Both the position numbers and the translations under genes were made by a program. A stretch of DNA of 64,000 bases, taken from positions 62,001 to 126,000 of the forward strand of contig NZ_MDKC01000023.1 of NCBI RefSeq assembly GCF_001712755.1, given 5' to 3'. Each line of letters begins with the position of its first letter. Position 1 is the stretch's first letter. The DNA comes from Gottfriedia luciferensis (GTDB taxonomy: Bacteria; Bacillota; Bacilli; Bacillales; Bacillaceae_G). Shown here one piece after another: positions 16,423 through 25,271 of the stretch. A model generated the notes under the pieces. It made no database searches and had not been told where the DNA came from. It saw nothing but the letters and a program-made list of their open reading frames with translations.

Positions 16423-16845
16423 AAATTTTGAAACTATGATTGCAATGATGATGCCAATTAATGCTCCAACAACAACTTCATATGAAGTATGACCTACTAG
16501 TTCATTTAATGCTTTATAATTTTTAATTCTTCCATGAAAAAAATCATTTAATAACTTTGCATGTTTACTAACCGCCAATCTTACACCTGAAGCATCATAC
16601 ATAATAATCGTAGCAAAAATTGCTGAGATTGCGAAAGTAACATTTCCAAAACCTTCTGTTAATCCAACACTTAATGCTAATCCAGTAACTGTTGAGGAAT
16701 GTGAACTTGGCATACCTCCAGAAGCAAAAAACTTAGATATATCAAATTCTTTTTCTTTAAATAAATGGATAATGACCTTTAAAAACTGCGCAATAAACCA
16801 CGCTATAACAGCTGAAATTAATGGTTCGTTATGAAGTATCGTCAA
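16420..16845 (-). CDS. Divergent PAP2 family protein (YuiD-like)
   Basis: 141 aa with four membrane segments. The stretch FFASGGMPSSHSSTVTGLA carries the PSSHS phosphatase block of PAP2 enzymes, as in the divergent PAP2/DUF212 family (YuiD). The start is TTG, set by AGGAGG five to six bases upstream. A phosphatase acting on a lipid phosphate is plausible, but the substrate is unknown. It ends in a strong terminator and is divergent from the sulfur operon. Confidence 0.88.
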   Translation of the reverse strand: MTILHNEPLISAVIAWFIAQFLKVIIHLFKEKEFDISKFFASGGMPSSHSSTVTGLALSVGLTEGFGNVTFAISAIFATIIMYDASGVRLAVSKHAKLLNDFFHGRIKNYKALNELVGHTSYEVVVGALIGIIIAIIVSKF

Positions 16846-17184
16846 AAGGACCTCCTTTTAGGTGTAACTAATTGTTATTCCATTATTATCTATCTTAAAT
16901 AATTGTATATTCATTAATAGCTTATAAGAACAAAATAATTTTTGTTAAATATTAAATTGTAAAACAGAGTTTTACTTTTGTATCAATATTATTAGTTCAC
17001 TGATTTATTTTATCATAATGGTTTTTACTAATAATTTCCATATATTTGACATATATTGGAGAGCTCCTATCACATAATACAAAATTAAGAAATATATAAA
17101 TTTTTAATAAATTATCATTTTTGAAATTGACAATCCATATAATTCTGATAGACTTAGTTGTAATTAAATTCTAGGAGGAAGCTC
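16846..17184. promoter_or_regulatory. Upstream region of the sulfate-assimilation operon
   Basis: About 340 bp, AT-rich, no gene. TTGACA near 17127, followed about 16 nt later by TAGACT, is the best promoter candidate for yezD. A second TTGACA near 17047 precedes a GGAG-AG-CTCC dyad. No S-box (SAM riboswitch) signature was seen, so control by a CymR-type repressor is more likely than by SAM; I could not confirm an operator. Confidence 0.35.
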
Positions 17185-17328
17185 ATGAGCCAAACCAACG
17201 ACTTAAAACCCATCATTGAGGTCGTGGAATCGTTACTTAATGGTTTAAGATTTGGAACAATCACATTAGTCGTTCAAGATGGGAGAATTATTCAAGTAGA
17301 AAAGCAAGAAAAAATACGATTAAAGTAA
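17185..17328 (+). CDS. yezD: YezD family protein (DUF2292)
   Basis: 47 aa: it opens MSQTNDLKPIIEVVESLLNG and continues with FGTITLVVQDGRIIQVEKQEK. The ATG follows CTAGGAGGAAGCTC. Small proteins of this type are found ahead of assimilatory sulfate reduction genes in several Bacillaceae. Function unknown; the fold is probably a short helix plus two strands. A strong hairpin terminator lies between it and cysH, so it may be made in excess of the enzymes behind it. Confidence 0.85.
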   Translation: MSQTNDLKPIIEVVESLLNGLRFGTITLVVQDGRIIQVEKQEKIRLK

Positions 17329-17355
17329 ATATGTTCCTGCTGACTAGAAAAACTA

Positions 17356-17412
17356 GAGGCAGCTCAAGTCTACGTATGAAAAATGTAGATTTGAGCTGCC
17401 TTTTCTTTTTAG
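17356..17412 (+). terminator. Strong hairpin terminator/attenuator between yezD and cysH
   Basis: Stem GGCAGCTCAA-TCTAC / GTAGA-TTGAGCTGCC, close to 16 bp with one mismatch, loop of about 11 nt, then TTTTCTTTTT. It would stop most transcripts after yezD unless read-through is regulated. Confidence 0.85.
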
Positions 17413-17450
17413 GATAACTTGGCTTCTTTAGTCAATTGGAGGAAATGAAA

Positions 17451-18152
17451 ATGAGATTTGAAAATTGGAACGAGAAAAATATTCCTGACTTTTCGATTGA
17501 TAATGAAACAAAAGGTGCACTTGAAGTACTAGAGTGGGCTTACAAAACCTATGGTGATGGCCTAATTTATGCTTGTAGCTTTGGGGTTGAGGGAATCTTA
17601 TTAATTGATTTAATTTCAAAAGTAAAACCTGATGCAAAGGTTGTTTTCTTAGAGACTGGCCTACATTTCAAGGAAACTTATGAATTAATAGACCGCGTAC
17701 AAGCTAAATATCCAAGCTTACAAATAGAAAAGAAAACACCTAGTCTGACTTTAGAAGAGCAAGCAAGTATTCATGGAGATGAGTTATGGAAGCGTGAACC
17801 AAATAAGTGCTGTAATATTCGCAAAATCTTACCACTTCAAGAAGCTCTAAAAGGGGCTCCAGCCTGGGTGTCAGGCTTAAGAAGGGAACAATCTCCTTCA
17901 AGACAAAAAACTGAATTTCTTAATCTAGATAATAAGTTCAGCTCAATTAAAGTTTGTCCCTTAATCCATTGGACTTGGAAGGAAGTTTGGCGATATGTAT
18001 ATTACAAAAATCTCCCATACAATCCATTACACGATATAGGGTACCCAAGTATTGGTTGTGAGGTATGTACATTACCTGCTTCAAATTCTTCGGATAGTCG
18101 CTCTGGTCGTTGGTCTGGTTCACAAAAAACTGAATGCGGATTACATGATTAG
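17451..18152 (+). CDS. cysH: Phosphoadenylyl-sulfate (PAPS/APS) reductase
   Basis: 233 aa from [29 protein letters not shown] fixes the ATG at 17451. PAPS reductase family with the PP-loop-like [31 protein letters not shown] and the C-terminal catalytic ECGLHD. Cysteine pairs in [12 protein letters not shown] and GCEVCTLP indicate an iron-sulfur cluster of the APS/PAPS reductase type. It reduces APS or PAPS to sulfite with thioredoxin. First enzyme gene of the operon that runs to the chelatase gene. Confidence 0.95.
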   Translation: MRFENWNEKNIPDFSIDNETKGALEVLEWAYKTYGDGLIYACSFGVEGILLIDLISKVKPDAKVVFLETGLHFKETYELIDRVQAKYPSLQIEKKTPSLTLEEQASIHGDELWKREPNKCCNIRKILPLQEALKGAPAWVSGLRREQSPSRQKTEFLNLDNKFSSIKVCPLIHWTWKEVWRYVYYKNLPYNPLHDIGYPSIGCEVCTLPASNSSDSRSGRWSGSQKTECGLHD

Positions 18153-18231
18153 TTGTCTATATTAGATGCTAAAAAATGAAATTTTATTCTCACTAACTAT
18201 TAATATAGGAAAATTTAAGGAGTGTTTAGAA

Positions 18232-19383
18232 ATGAGTTTACCCCCTCATGGCGGAGTCTTAATTAATCGATTTAATCCAGAAGTTACGATTAAAGATGGT
18301 TTGAAGGAAATTCCATTAGATTTAATTGCGTTAAGTGATCTAGAGTTAATTGGAAATGGAGCTTATAGTCCCCTAACTGGTTATTTAGGCAAGGATGATT
18401 ATGAGCAAGTCGTTAGCACAATGAGATTAAAAGATGGGACTGTATGGAGTATTCCAATTTCCCTTCCTGTTAGTGGTCAAATAGCTAGCAATCTAAAACT
18501 AGGTGAACTAGTTAAACTAACTTGGGAAAATAATGTTTATGGCTTGTTAAAGATTGACGATATTTATACACCTAACAAATTACTTGAGGCACAGTTTGTT
18601 TATGGTACTACTGACACAAACCACCCTGGAGTAGCAAAAATGTATTCCCGTGGTGATGTTTATTTAGGTGGAGAAGTAACTGTTATTAGACAAATTAATC
18701 GTACTCAATTCACTGAACATTATTTAAGTCCAAAAGAAACGAGAGAAAAATTTGCATCATTAAATTGGAAGAAAATAGTTGGGTTTCAAACACGTAATCC
18801 AGTTCATCGTGCCCATGAATATATTCAGAAAACCGCACTTGAAATTGTGGATGGTTTGTTCTTAAACCCATTAGTTGGAGAGACAAAATCGGACGATATT
18901 CCTGCAGAAGTCCGAATGAAAAGCTATAAAGTATTACTCCAAAACTATTATCCTACAGATCGTGTATTTTTAGCCGTATTCCCTGCCGCTATGCGATATG
19001 CAGGACCAAGAGAAGCTGTGTTCCATTCGATTGTTAGAAAAAATTACGGCTGCACACATTTTATAGTAGGGCGTGATCATGCTGGAGTTGGTAATTATTA
19101 CGGAACTTATGATGCTCAAAAAATCTTTCAAAAGTTTTCACAAGATGAATTAGGAATCTCTCTCCTATTCTTTGAAAATAGTTTCTATTGCTCAAAATGC
19201 GAGAATATGGCATCTACAAAAACATGCCCGCATGGTAGTGAGCATCACGTAACATTATCAGGTACGAAGGTTCGTGAAATGCTAAAAAATGGCGAAGTTC
19301 CTCCTTCTGCTTTTAGTAGAAAAGAAGTTGTTGAAGTATTAATAGAAGGTTTAAAAGAACCTGAATCAATTTCTGTAGAATAG
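18232..19383 (+). CDS. sat: Sulfate adenylyltransferase
   Basis: 383 aa from [14 protein letters not shown], preceded by AAGGAGTG; an in-frame start 66 bp upstream lacks a ribosome binding site. ATP sulfurylase motifs are [14 protein letters not shown] (substrate loop), [17 protein letters not shown] and SGTKVREML. It also has the Cys pair [18 protein letters not shown] of the bacterial type. It activates sulfate to adenosine 5'-phosphosulfate. It is followed 12 bp later by cysC. Confidence 0.97.
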   Translation: MSLPPHGGVLINRFNPEVTIKDGLKEIPLDLIALSDLELIGNGAYSPLTGYLGKDDYEQVVSTMRLKDGTVWSIPISLPVSGQIASNLKLGELVKLTWENNVYGLLKIDDIYTPNKLLEAQFVYGTTDTNHPGVAKMYSRGDVYLGGEVTVIRQINRTQFTEHYLSPKETREKFASLNWKKIVGFQTRNPVHRAHEYIQKTALEIVDGLFLNPLVGETKSDDIPAEVRMKSYKVLLQNYYPTDRVFLAVFPAAMRYAGPREAVFHSIVRKNYGCTHFIVGRDHAGVGNYYGTYDAQKIFQKFSQDELGISLLFFENSFYCSKCENMASTKTCPHGSEHHVTLSGTKVREMLKNGEVPPSAFSRKEVVEVLIEGLKEPESISVE

Positions 19384-19395
19384 GAGAAAAGTTAA

Positions 19396-19992
19396 ATGTC
19401 TAAAAATATCGTTTGGCATCAGGCTAGTATTTCAAAAGAAGACCGTCGTCAAAAAAACAATCACCACAGCTGTATTTTATGGTTTACTGGTTTATCTGCT
19501 TCAGGTAAATCGACAATTGCTAACGAGATTGCAAAAGCTTTATACCATCTTAATGTTCAACAATACGTATTAGATGGTGATAATATTCGTCACGGCTTAA
19601 ATAAAGATCTAGGATTCACTGATTTTGACAGAACTGAAAACATAAGACGAATTGGTGAAGTAGCGAAACTCTTTGTTGATAACGGGCAAATTGTCTTAAC
19701 GGCTTTTATCTCCCCATTTATTGCTGATCGAAATATCGTTCGGTCATTAGTCGAACAAAACGAGTTTATTGAAGTTTACGTAGAATGCTCCGTTGAAACT
19801 TGTGAGAGTAGAGATCCGAAAGGACTTTATAAAAAAGCAAAAAATGGTGAAATTCAAAACTTTACGGGCATCAGCTCTCCGTATGAGGCACCAATTAATC
19901 CTGAAATTACATTGAATACTGATAAGCAATCTGTACAAGAATGTGTTGAAACAATACTGGAATTTTTAAAGAGTAAAAATTATATTGGGTAA
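19396..19992 (+). CDS. cysC: Adenylyl-sulfate kinase
   Basis: 198 aa P-loop kinase. GLSASGKSTIA near residues 31-41 is the APS kinase Walker A. DGDNIRHGLNKDLGF and ENIRRIGEVAKLF are the APS-binding segments, and FTGISSPYEAPINPEI is the C-terminal lid. It phosphorylates APS to PAPS for CysH. It lies 12 bp after sat and 11 bp before the sulfite reductase gene. Confidence 0.96.
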   Translation: MSKNIVWHQASISKEDRRQKNNHHSCILWFTGLSASGKSTIANEIAKALYHLNVQQYVLDGDNIRHGLNKDLGFTDFDRTENIRRIGEVAKLFVDNGQIVLTAFISPFIADRNIVRSLVEQNEFIEVYVECSVETCESRDPKGLYKKAKNGEIQNFTGISSPYEAPINPEITLNTDKQSVQECVETILEFLKSKNYIG

Positions 19993-20003
19993 GGTGATGT
20001 TCG

Positions 20004-21626
20004 ATGGCATTTGAAAAAATTTGGAAAGACAATCTTAAGTTAAATGAAACTGAAAAAAAGAAACTCGTTAAGGATGGACTTAAAATTTATGATGACATCC
20101 CCTACTATGCTGAAAATGGATTTGAATCAATTCCAAAAGATCAATGGGATTTATTCAAGTGGGCTGGATGCTATTTACAAAAACCAAAAGAAGCCGGATA
20201 TTTTATGATGCGAGTTAATGTTCCGTCTGGCATATTAACACATGAACAGCTTATAACATTAGCAGAAATCGCTCGTGATTATGGTCGAGATGTATATGAT
20301 ATTACAACTCGACAAGCGATCCAATTTCATTGGTTAACAATTGATCAAATACCAGATATTTTCACTCGTTTAGAAAAGGTTGGTCTATCTAGTGCTGGTG
20401 CGTGTGGTGATATTACACGTAATATCGTTGGAAATCCACTCGCAGGGATCGATCCAAATGAATTATTTGATACTACACCTATTGTAAAAGAAGTTTATGA
20501 ATTCTTTCAGTTTAATGAAGAATTCTCTAATCTACCTAGAAAATATAAAATGTCGATTAGTACAAATAAAAATAATGCGTCAAATGCAGAAATTAACTGC
20601 ATTTCATTTATTCCGGCTATTAAAGAAATTAACGGCAAAGAAACGTCTGGTTTCCATATAAAAGTTGGTGGTGGGCTATCTTCAGCTCCACACTTAGCTC
20701 AAGAACTGGATGTATTCTTGTTGCCACATCAAGTGAAAGAAGTTGCAATCGCCGTTACAACAATCTTTAGAGATTATGGCTACCGTGAAAAACGCCATCA
20801 CTCCCGTTTAAAGTTTTTAGTCGCTGATTGGGGCGTTGAAAAGTTTAAAGAAGTTTTAGAGGGATATACAGGTAAGCTATTAACAAAAGGATCTGGCTTT
20901 GAAGAGTCATGGAATGCAGGCTATTTTTATGGGGTTCAACCACAAAAGCAAGAAGGATTAAATTATGTTGGATTAAGTATACCTGTTGGTAGATTGCATT
21001 CTAAGGAAGTTTTTGAGTTAGCTAGAATTGTTAAAAAATACGGTAATGGTGAAATACGTAATTGTAATTCACAAAATTTAATTTTGCCAAATATTCCAAC
21101 TGAAAATATTGATGAATTATTGAAAGAACCAATACTTGAAAAATTCACACCAATACCGCCAAAATTTATTGGTTATTCTGTTGCTTGTACTGGAAGTGAA
21201 TACTGCAATTTAGCTTTAGTCGAAACGAAGGCTCGTATGAAGGATACAGCTTCTTATTTAGATGAAAAAATCACTTTAGATGTACCTGTTAGAATTCATA
21301 TGGTTGGCTGCCCTAACTCTTGTGGTCAAAGAGCAATCGCTGATATAGGACTTCAAGGAATTAAGGCACGTAATGAGAAAAAAGAATTAGTAGAGGCTTT
21401 TGAAATATATGTAGGTGGTACATTAGCCAACGGTGGTAAATTAAATGAAAAATTAAAAGGGAAGGTTGAGTCCCCTGCCCTACACCTAGTATTAGAAAAA
21501 TTCTTGCAGCACTTTAGCGAAAATAAACTACCTTCAGAAACATTTTTAGATTATGTATCAAGAGTTGGAATTGAACAATTACAAACCTATTTAACTTCCA
21601 TTCTTGAAACGGTCAATGCATCTTAA
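20004..21626 (+). CDS. Ferredoxin-type sulfite (nitrite/sulfite) reductase
   Basis: 540 aa hemoprotein. It has two repeats of the nitrite/sulfite reductase fold, with the ferredoxin-like half ending near residue 75 and TTRQAIQFHW as the substrate-side block. The siroheme/4Fe-4S ligands are the four Cys in ACTGSEYCN (CX5C) and GCPNSCGQRA (CX3C). With cysH upstream and siroheme genes downstream, sulfite to sulfide is the likely reaction. It is a single-polypeptide ferredoxin-dependent enzyme, not the CysJI pair; no flavoprotein gene is present. Confidence 0.92.
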   Translation: MAFEKIWKDNLKLNETEKKKLVKDGLKIYDDIPYYAENGFESIPKDQWDLFKWAGCYLQKPKEAGYFMMRVNVPSGILTHEQLITLAEIARDYGRDVYDITTRQAIQFHWLTIDQIPDIFTRLEKVGLSSAGACGDITRNIVGNPLAGIDPNELFDTTPIVKEVYEFFQFNEEFSNLPRKYKMSISTNKNNASNAEINCISFIPAIKEINGKETSGFHIKVGGGLSSAPHLAQELDVFLLPHQVKEVAIAVTTIFRDYGYREKRHHSRLKFLVADWGVEKFKEVLEGYTGKLLTKGSGFEESWNAGYFYGVQPQKQEGLNYVGLSIPVGRLHSKEVFELARIVKKYGNGEIRNCNSQNLILPNIPTENIDELLKEPILEKFTPIPPKFIGYSVACTGSEYCNLALVETKARMKDTASYLDEKITLDVPVRIHMVGCPNSCGQRAIADIGLQGIKARNEKKELVEAFEIYVGGTLANGGKLNEKLKGKVESPALHLVLEKFLQHFSENKLPSETFLDYVSRVGIEQLQTYLTSILETVNAS

Positions 21627-21642
21627 AGAAAGTCGGTGACAT

Positions 21643-21861
21643 ATGTTTTTATATCGATTTGAAGCAACAATCGAAAGCCGTATCGTTCCAATTGTAATAT
21701 TAGCAAATGATGATGAAAAAGCATTTAAACTAGTTGATACAGAACTTGAAAAGTTTTATGTTAAAAAACCGAACGTTAAAGAACTACTGATGTATGAAAA
21801 AAAGAAAGTTAGTCAAAGTGGTGGATTTGTTTTAGATTTAGAAGTTTTAAGTAAACGATGA
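21643..21861 (+). CDS. DUF3906 family protein
   Basis: 72 aa, opening MFLYRFEATIESRIVPIVIL. It matches the small DUF3906 type that sits in the sulfur operon of some Bacillaceae. Predicted as a compact alpha/beta protein without cysteines or membrane segments. It is placed between the sulfite reductase and the SUMT gene, 16 bp from each, so a role with the siroheme enzyme (assembly, electron transfer or control) is an inference from context only. Confidence 0.78.
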   Translation: MFLYRFEATIESRIVPIVILANDDEKAFKLVDTELEKFYVKKPNVKELLMYEKKKVSQSGGFVLDLEVLSKR

Positions 21862-21877
21862 TGATGAGGTGTGTGGA

Positions 21878-22663
21878 ATGATTGGAAAAGTTTATTTAGT
21901 TGGTGCTGGACCAGGGGATGTTGATCTAATTACAGTTAAAGGACTAAAGTGCATTCAAAATGCAGATGTCATTATATATGACCGACTAGTTAATAAGGAA
22001 CTATTAGAGTATGCAAAAGAATCCGTCGAGTTAATATACGCTGGTAAACTCCCAAACTACCATGCATTAAAACAAGAAACAATAAATGCTTTCTTAGTAA
22101 AGTATGCAAAAAAAGGAAAAAATGTAGTTCGATTAAAAGGTGGAGATCCTTTCATTTTTGGTCGTGGTGGCGAAGAAGCAACTTATCTTGTTGAGCGTGG
22201 TGTCTCCTTTGAAATCATTCCTGGCATTACATCAGGTATAGCAGCTCCAGCTTATGCTGGTATCCCTGTCACCCATCGTGATTATAGTAGTTCCTTTGCT
22301 TTTGTAACAGGTCATTGCAAAGAAGAGGATACGGTTAAATGGGCCTCTTTAGCAAAAGGCATTGACACACTAGCAATTTATATGGGAGTTAATAACTTAC
22401 CGTATATTCGTCATCAACTAATTTCAAATGGAAAACATCAAGACACCCCCGTTGCCCTAATTCATTATGGTACGACTGAACAACAGCGAACAATCATTAG
22501 TACATTAAAAAATGTAATATCAGATGTTGAAAAAGAAAAAATAACTAATCCTAGCATGATCATCGTAGGAGAAGTAGTTAAATTACACCATCAATTACAA
22601 TGGTTTGAGACTAACTATAACTCGATCACAGAACATAAAAACATTAATTATTCAAGTCTATAA
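21878..22663 (+). CDS. cobA: Uroporphyrinogen-III C-methyltransferase (SUMT)
   Basis: 261 aa from MIGKVYLVGAGPGDVDLITV; GAGGTG upstream supports the ATG at 21878. Tetrapyrrole methylase with the SAM loop GAGPGD, the VRLKGGDPFIFGRGGEEA block, IPGITSGIAAPAYAGIPVTHR and YMGVNNLP. It makes precorrin-2 from uroporphyrinogen III for siroheme. No C-terminal uroporphyrinogen synthase domain is fused. In B. subtilis the equivalent gene is sumT/ylnD. Confidence 0.94.
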   Translation: MIGKVYLVGAGPGDVDLITVKGLKCIQNADVIIYDRLVNKELLEYAKESVELIYAGKLPNYHALKQETINAFLVKYAKKGKNVVRLKGGDPFIFGRGGEEATYLVERGVSFEIIPGITSGIAAPAYAGIPVTHRDYSSSFAFVTGHCKEEDTVKWASLAKGIDTLAIYMGVNNLPYIRHQLISNGKHQDTPVALIHYGTTEQQRTIISTLKNVISDVEKEKITNPSMIIVGEVVKLHHQLQWFETNYNSITEHKNINYSSL

Positions 22664-22696
22664 ATTCTCTCTTAAAATGGAATGAGGTGCTTTAGA

Positions 22697-23452
22697 ATGG
22701 ATGCAATCTTATATGTTTGTCATGGAAGCCGTGTAAAATCGGCTGTCCATTCAGCCATACAATTTGTTAAAAAAGTACAAAAACAAATCGATTGCCCTAT
22801 TCAAGAAATTAGTTTTATTGAACTCGCAGAACCATCAATTTCAGTAGGATTAGAGAATTGTTTACGTAAAGGAGCAAAATCGGTAACAGTATTGCCGGTT
22901 TTACTTCTTTCTGCAAATCATGCCAAAGTGGATATTCCTCTTGAAATCGATAAATTTCAAAAGGAATATCCACATATAAAAATAAAAATTGCCGCTCCTA
23001 TCGGTATTCACAAAAACATGATTGAATTAATCCAAAAGCGAATTAATGAAAAGGTAAAGCATTTAATCAAGCCAACTAAAATACTACTAGTTGGACGAGG
23101 AAGTAGTGATCCATTAACGATAGATGATTTCAATTCAATCGTTAAACATCTTGAAGCAAATTTACAGCATCCTGTTCTCCCCGCTTTTATGGCAGTTTCA
23201 AAGCCGTCGATTCACGAAGCTTGGAATCAACTATTGACTGAAAAAAATCATCAAGTAATAATCATTCCGTATTTATTTTTTTCAGGAACTCTTATGAATG
23301 AATTAAAAGATAGAATAAAATCGTTACCTCTAGAAATGCAAAGTAACTGGATATTATGTGAAACATTAGGGTATGATGACTTAATTGCATCAATTTTTAC
23401 TGAAAGAATATTTGAAGCTCAAACAAAGGAATTAGTTACTGCAATAAAATAA
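22697..23452 (+). CDS. sirB: Sirohydrochlorin chelatase (CbiX/SirB type)
   Basis: 251 aa from MDAILYVCHGSRVKSAVHSA; GAGGTG upstream fixes the start at 22697. Two CbiX-like halves are present. The N-terminal half has the metal-binding HGSR and LLLSANHAKVDIP; the C-terminal half has LLVGRGSSDP and PYLFFSGTLMN. It inserts Fe(II) into sirohydrochlorin to make siroheme. No precorrin-2 dehydrogenase gene (sirC/ylnF) follows; the operon ends in a terminator here. Confidence 0.9.
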   Translation: MDAILYVCHGSRVKSAVHSAIQFVKKVQKQIDCPIQEISFIELAEPSISVGLENCLRKGAKSVTVLPVLLLSANHAKVDIPLEIDKFQKEYPHIKIKIAAPIGIHKNMIELIQKRINEKVKHLIKPTKILLVGRGSSDPLTIDDFNSIVKHLEANLQHPVLPAFMAVSKPSIHEAWNQLLTEKNHQVIIIPYLFFSGTLMNELKDRIKSLPLEMQSNWILCETLGYDDLIASIFTERIFEAQTKELVTAIK

Positions 23453-23494
23453 AAGCTCTTGTTTCCTCAAATGGAAAACAAGAGCTTTATTTTT
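23453..23494. terminator. Bidirectional terminator between sirB and alaT
   Basis: Stem AAAGCTCTTGTTT-CC / GG-AAAACAAGAGCTTT followed by ATTTTT on the plus strand. Convergent genes. Confidence 0.88.
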
Positions 23495-23497
23495 CGT

Positions 23498-24700
23498 TTA
23501 TTTACTTTCAACTTTAATAAAATTTGTTGGTTCGTAAGTTGGAAGAGTCTGTAAGAATCGATTAATCCTTTTGCTAGCTTCAATTAAATGATTTAATGAA
23601 GTTGCATAAGAACATCGAATATACCCTTCACCACAATCTCCAAAAACATTTCCCGGGACGACCGCTACTCTCTCTTTTAATAATAATTGTTCAGCGAACT
23701 CCTCTGATGTTAAGCCAGTATTCTGTATTGATGGGAATACATAAAAAGCTCCACCTGGAAGATGACATGATAATCCAATTTCCTGAAGAGATTGCACAAG
23801 GAAATTACGACGTTGCATATAACTGCGTCGCATTGCTTCTACATCATGATCTCCATTTCGAAGTGCTTCAACTGCAGCATGCTGTGACATTGTTGGTGCA
23901 CACATAATTGCATATTGATGAACTTTAAGCATATGGGAAATAATGTCCGAAGGTGCTGCAACAATTCCAAGTCTCCAGCCCGTCATTGCAAATGTTTTAG
24001 AAAATCCAGAAATTAAAATTGTATGATCTCGCATTCCTTCGATGTTAGCAAAGCTTGTATATTCACCATCATAAACAAGCTCAGCATAAATTTCATCAGA
24101 AATGACAATTAAATTATGTTTTTTAACAAATACGGCTAAATCCTCTAATAATTCTTTTTCTAGTAGAGTACCAGTTGGATTATTAGGATTACAAAGTAAG
24201 ATCGCCTTTGTTTTCGGTGTAAGTTTCTTTTTCAACGCTTGAAGATTGATTTTAAACTCTTCTTCTCCTGTCGTTGATAAATGAACTGGAACACCACCTG
24301 CTAGTGAAACTAAAGGAGCATATGAAACAAAGCATGGATCGATAACGATTACTTCGTCCCCTGGATTTAAAATTGTTCTTAAAGCAATATCAATCCCTTG
24401 ACTTGCCCCTACAGTTATAATTAATTCGTCTTCTGGACTATAATGCACATCAAATTTCTTAGCAAAATAACGACTTACTTCTTGACGTAATTCTAGCAGT
24501 CCAGCATTTGAAGTATATGCTGTATGTCCTGTTTCTAAAGAATAGATACTTGCTTCTCTCACGTTCCAAGGCGTGACAAAATCAGGTTCACCTACCCCAA
24601 GTGAAATGACATTATCCATACTAGCTGCTAAATCAAAAAACTTTCGAATCCCTGATGGTTGTAATGTAGTTACTGTATTTGATAAGTTAAATTTACTCAT
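23498..24700 (-). CDS. alaT: Alanine aminotransferase-type PLP enzyme
   Basis: 400 aa class I/II aminotransferase. The PLP lysine lies in ISGFSKTFAMTGWRLG, the Asn/Asp pair in NPNNPTGT and ISDEIYAELVYDG, and the C-terminal Arg in YIRCSYATS. It overlaps the Lrp-type regulator gene by a few bases. The alaR-alaT pair (yugG-yugH) of B. subtilis has this order, and AlaT makes alanine from pyruvate. Assignment of the substrate rests on the neighbour; a broader PatA-like role is possible. Confidence 0.85.
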   Translation of the reverse strand: MSKFNLSNTVTTLQPSGIRKFFDLAASMDNVISLGVGEPDFVTPWNVREASIYSLETGHTAYTSNAGLLELRQEVSRYFAKKFDVHYSPEDELIITVGASQGIDIALRTILNPGDEVIVIDPCFVSYAPLVSLAGGVPVHLSTTGEEEFKINLQALKKKLTPKTKAILLCNPNNPTGTLLEKELLEDLAVFVKKHNLIVISDEIYAELVYDGEYTSFANIEGMRDHTILISGFSKTFAMTGWRLGIVAAPSDIISHMLKVHQYAIMCAPTMSQHAAVEALRNGDHDVEAMRRSYMQRRNFLVQSLQEIGLSCHLPGGAFYVFPSIQNTGLTSEEFAEQLLLKERVAVVPGNVFGDCGEGYIRCSYATSLNHLIEASKRINRFLQTLPTYEPTNFIKVESK

Positions 24701-25191
24701 GGCGTGATCACCATACGCTTATCACTTTGTTTTTGACCATATACAATACTATCATGTTTATAACGTTTTAAAATAAAATGGGTAGTCGTTGATAAAATAG
24801 ATTCTAAAGTCGATAGTTTTTGGGATACAAATGAAGCAATTGATGTCATTGTTTTTCCTTCAACTACAACTGATAAGTCATATGTTCCTGACATTAAATA
24901 AACTGATTTAACTTCTGGGTATAAATAGATTTTTTCAGCAATCTCATCAAAGCCTACCCCACGTTTTGGAGCTACTTTTACATCAATCATAGCCGTTATA
25001 CTTTCTTGAACTGGGACTTTCCCCCAATCAATAAGCGTAATGTATTGAAGAATAATACGATCGTTTTCAAATTTTGTTAAAATATCAGCTACCTCTTCTT
25101 CTGTAGCTCCAATCATTTTTGCTATTACGTCATTACTTAAGCGTCCGTTTTGTTCAATACACTGAAGTAATTGTATTTCTTTTTCTGTCAT
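24697..25191 (-). CDS. alaR: Lrp/AsnC family regulator (AlaR-like)
   Basis: 164 aa from MTEKEIQLL; the ATG at 25191 is 9 nt past GGAG, while an in-frame ATG at 25197 is only 3 nt away. N-terminal helix-turn-helix (residues about 5-50, NGRLSNDVIAKMIGATEEEV) and a C-terminal RAM domain (about 65-145) with YLMSGTYDLSVVVEG. In B. subtilis AlaR activates alaT. A small dyad at 25210 directly upstream could be an operator. Confidence 0.86.
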   Translation of the reverse strand: MTEKEIQLLQCIEQNGRLSNDVIAKMIGATEEEVADILTKFENDRIILQYITLIDWGKVPVQESITAMIDVKVAPKRGVGFDEIAEKIYLYPEVKSVYLMSGTYDLSVVVEGKTMTSIASFVSQKLSTLESILSTTTHFILKRYKHDSIVYGQKQSDKRMVITP

Positions 25192-25209
25192 ATTCATATA
25201 CTCCTTATG

Positions 25210-25226
25210 TATTCCATTTTCTGGAA
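25210..25226. promoter_or_regulatory. Short dyad upstream of alaR
   Basis: ATTCCA-TTTTC-TGGAAT, 6-bp perfect arms, lies in the 80-bp gap between the aspartokinase stop and the alaR start, close to the alaR ribosome binding site. It could be a Lrp-type autoregulatory site. Confidence 0.3.
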
Positions 25227-25271
25227 TTACGTTAGATGTTCAATCTTTTCATCTATATTTTAGTAATTTAC

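Noticed and set aside
16846-17184. S-box (SAM riboswitch) before the sulfate operon
   Set aside because: The B. subtilis cysH operon has one, but no S-box core or terminator/antiterminator set is seen before yezD.
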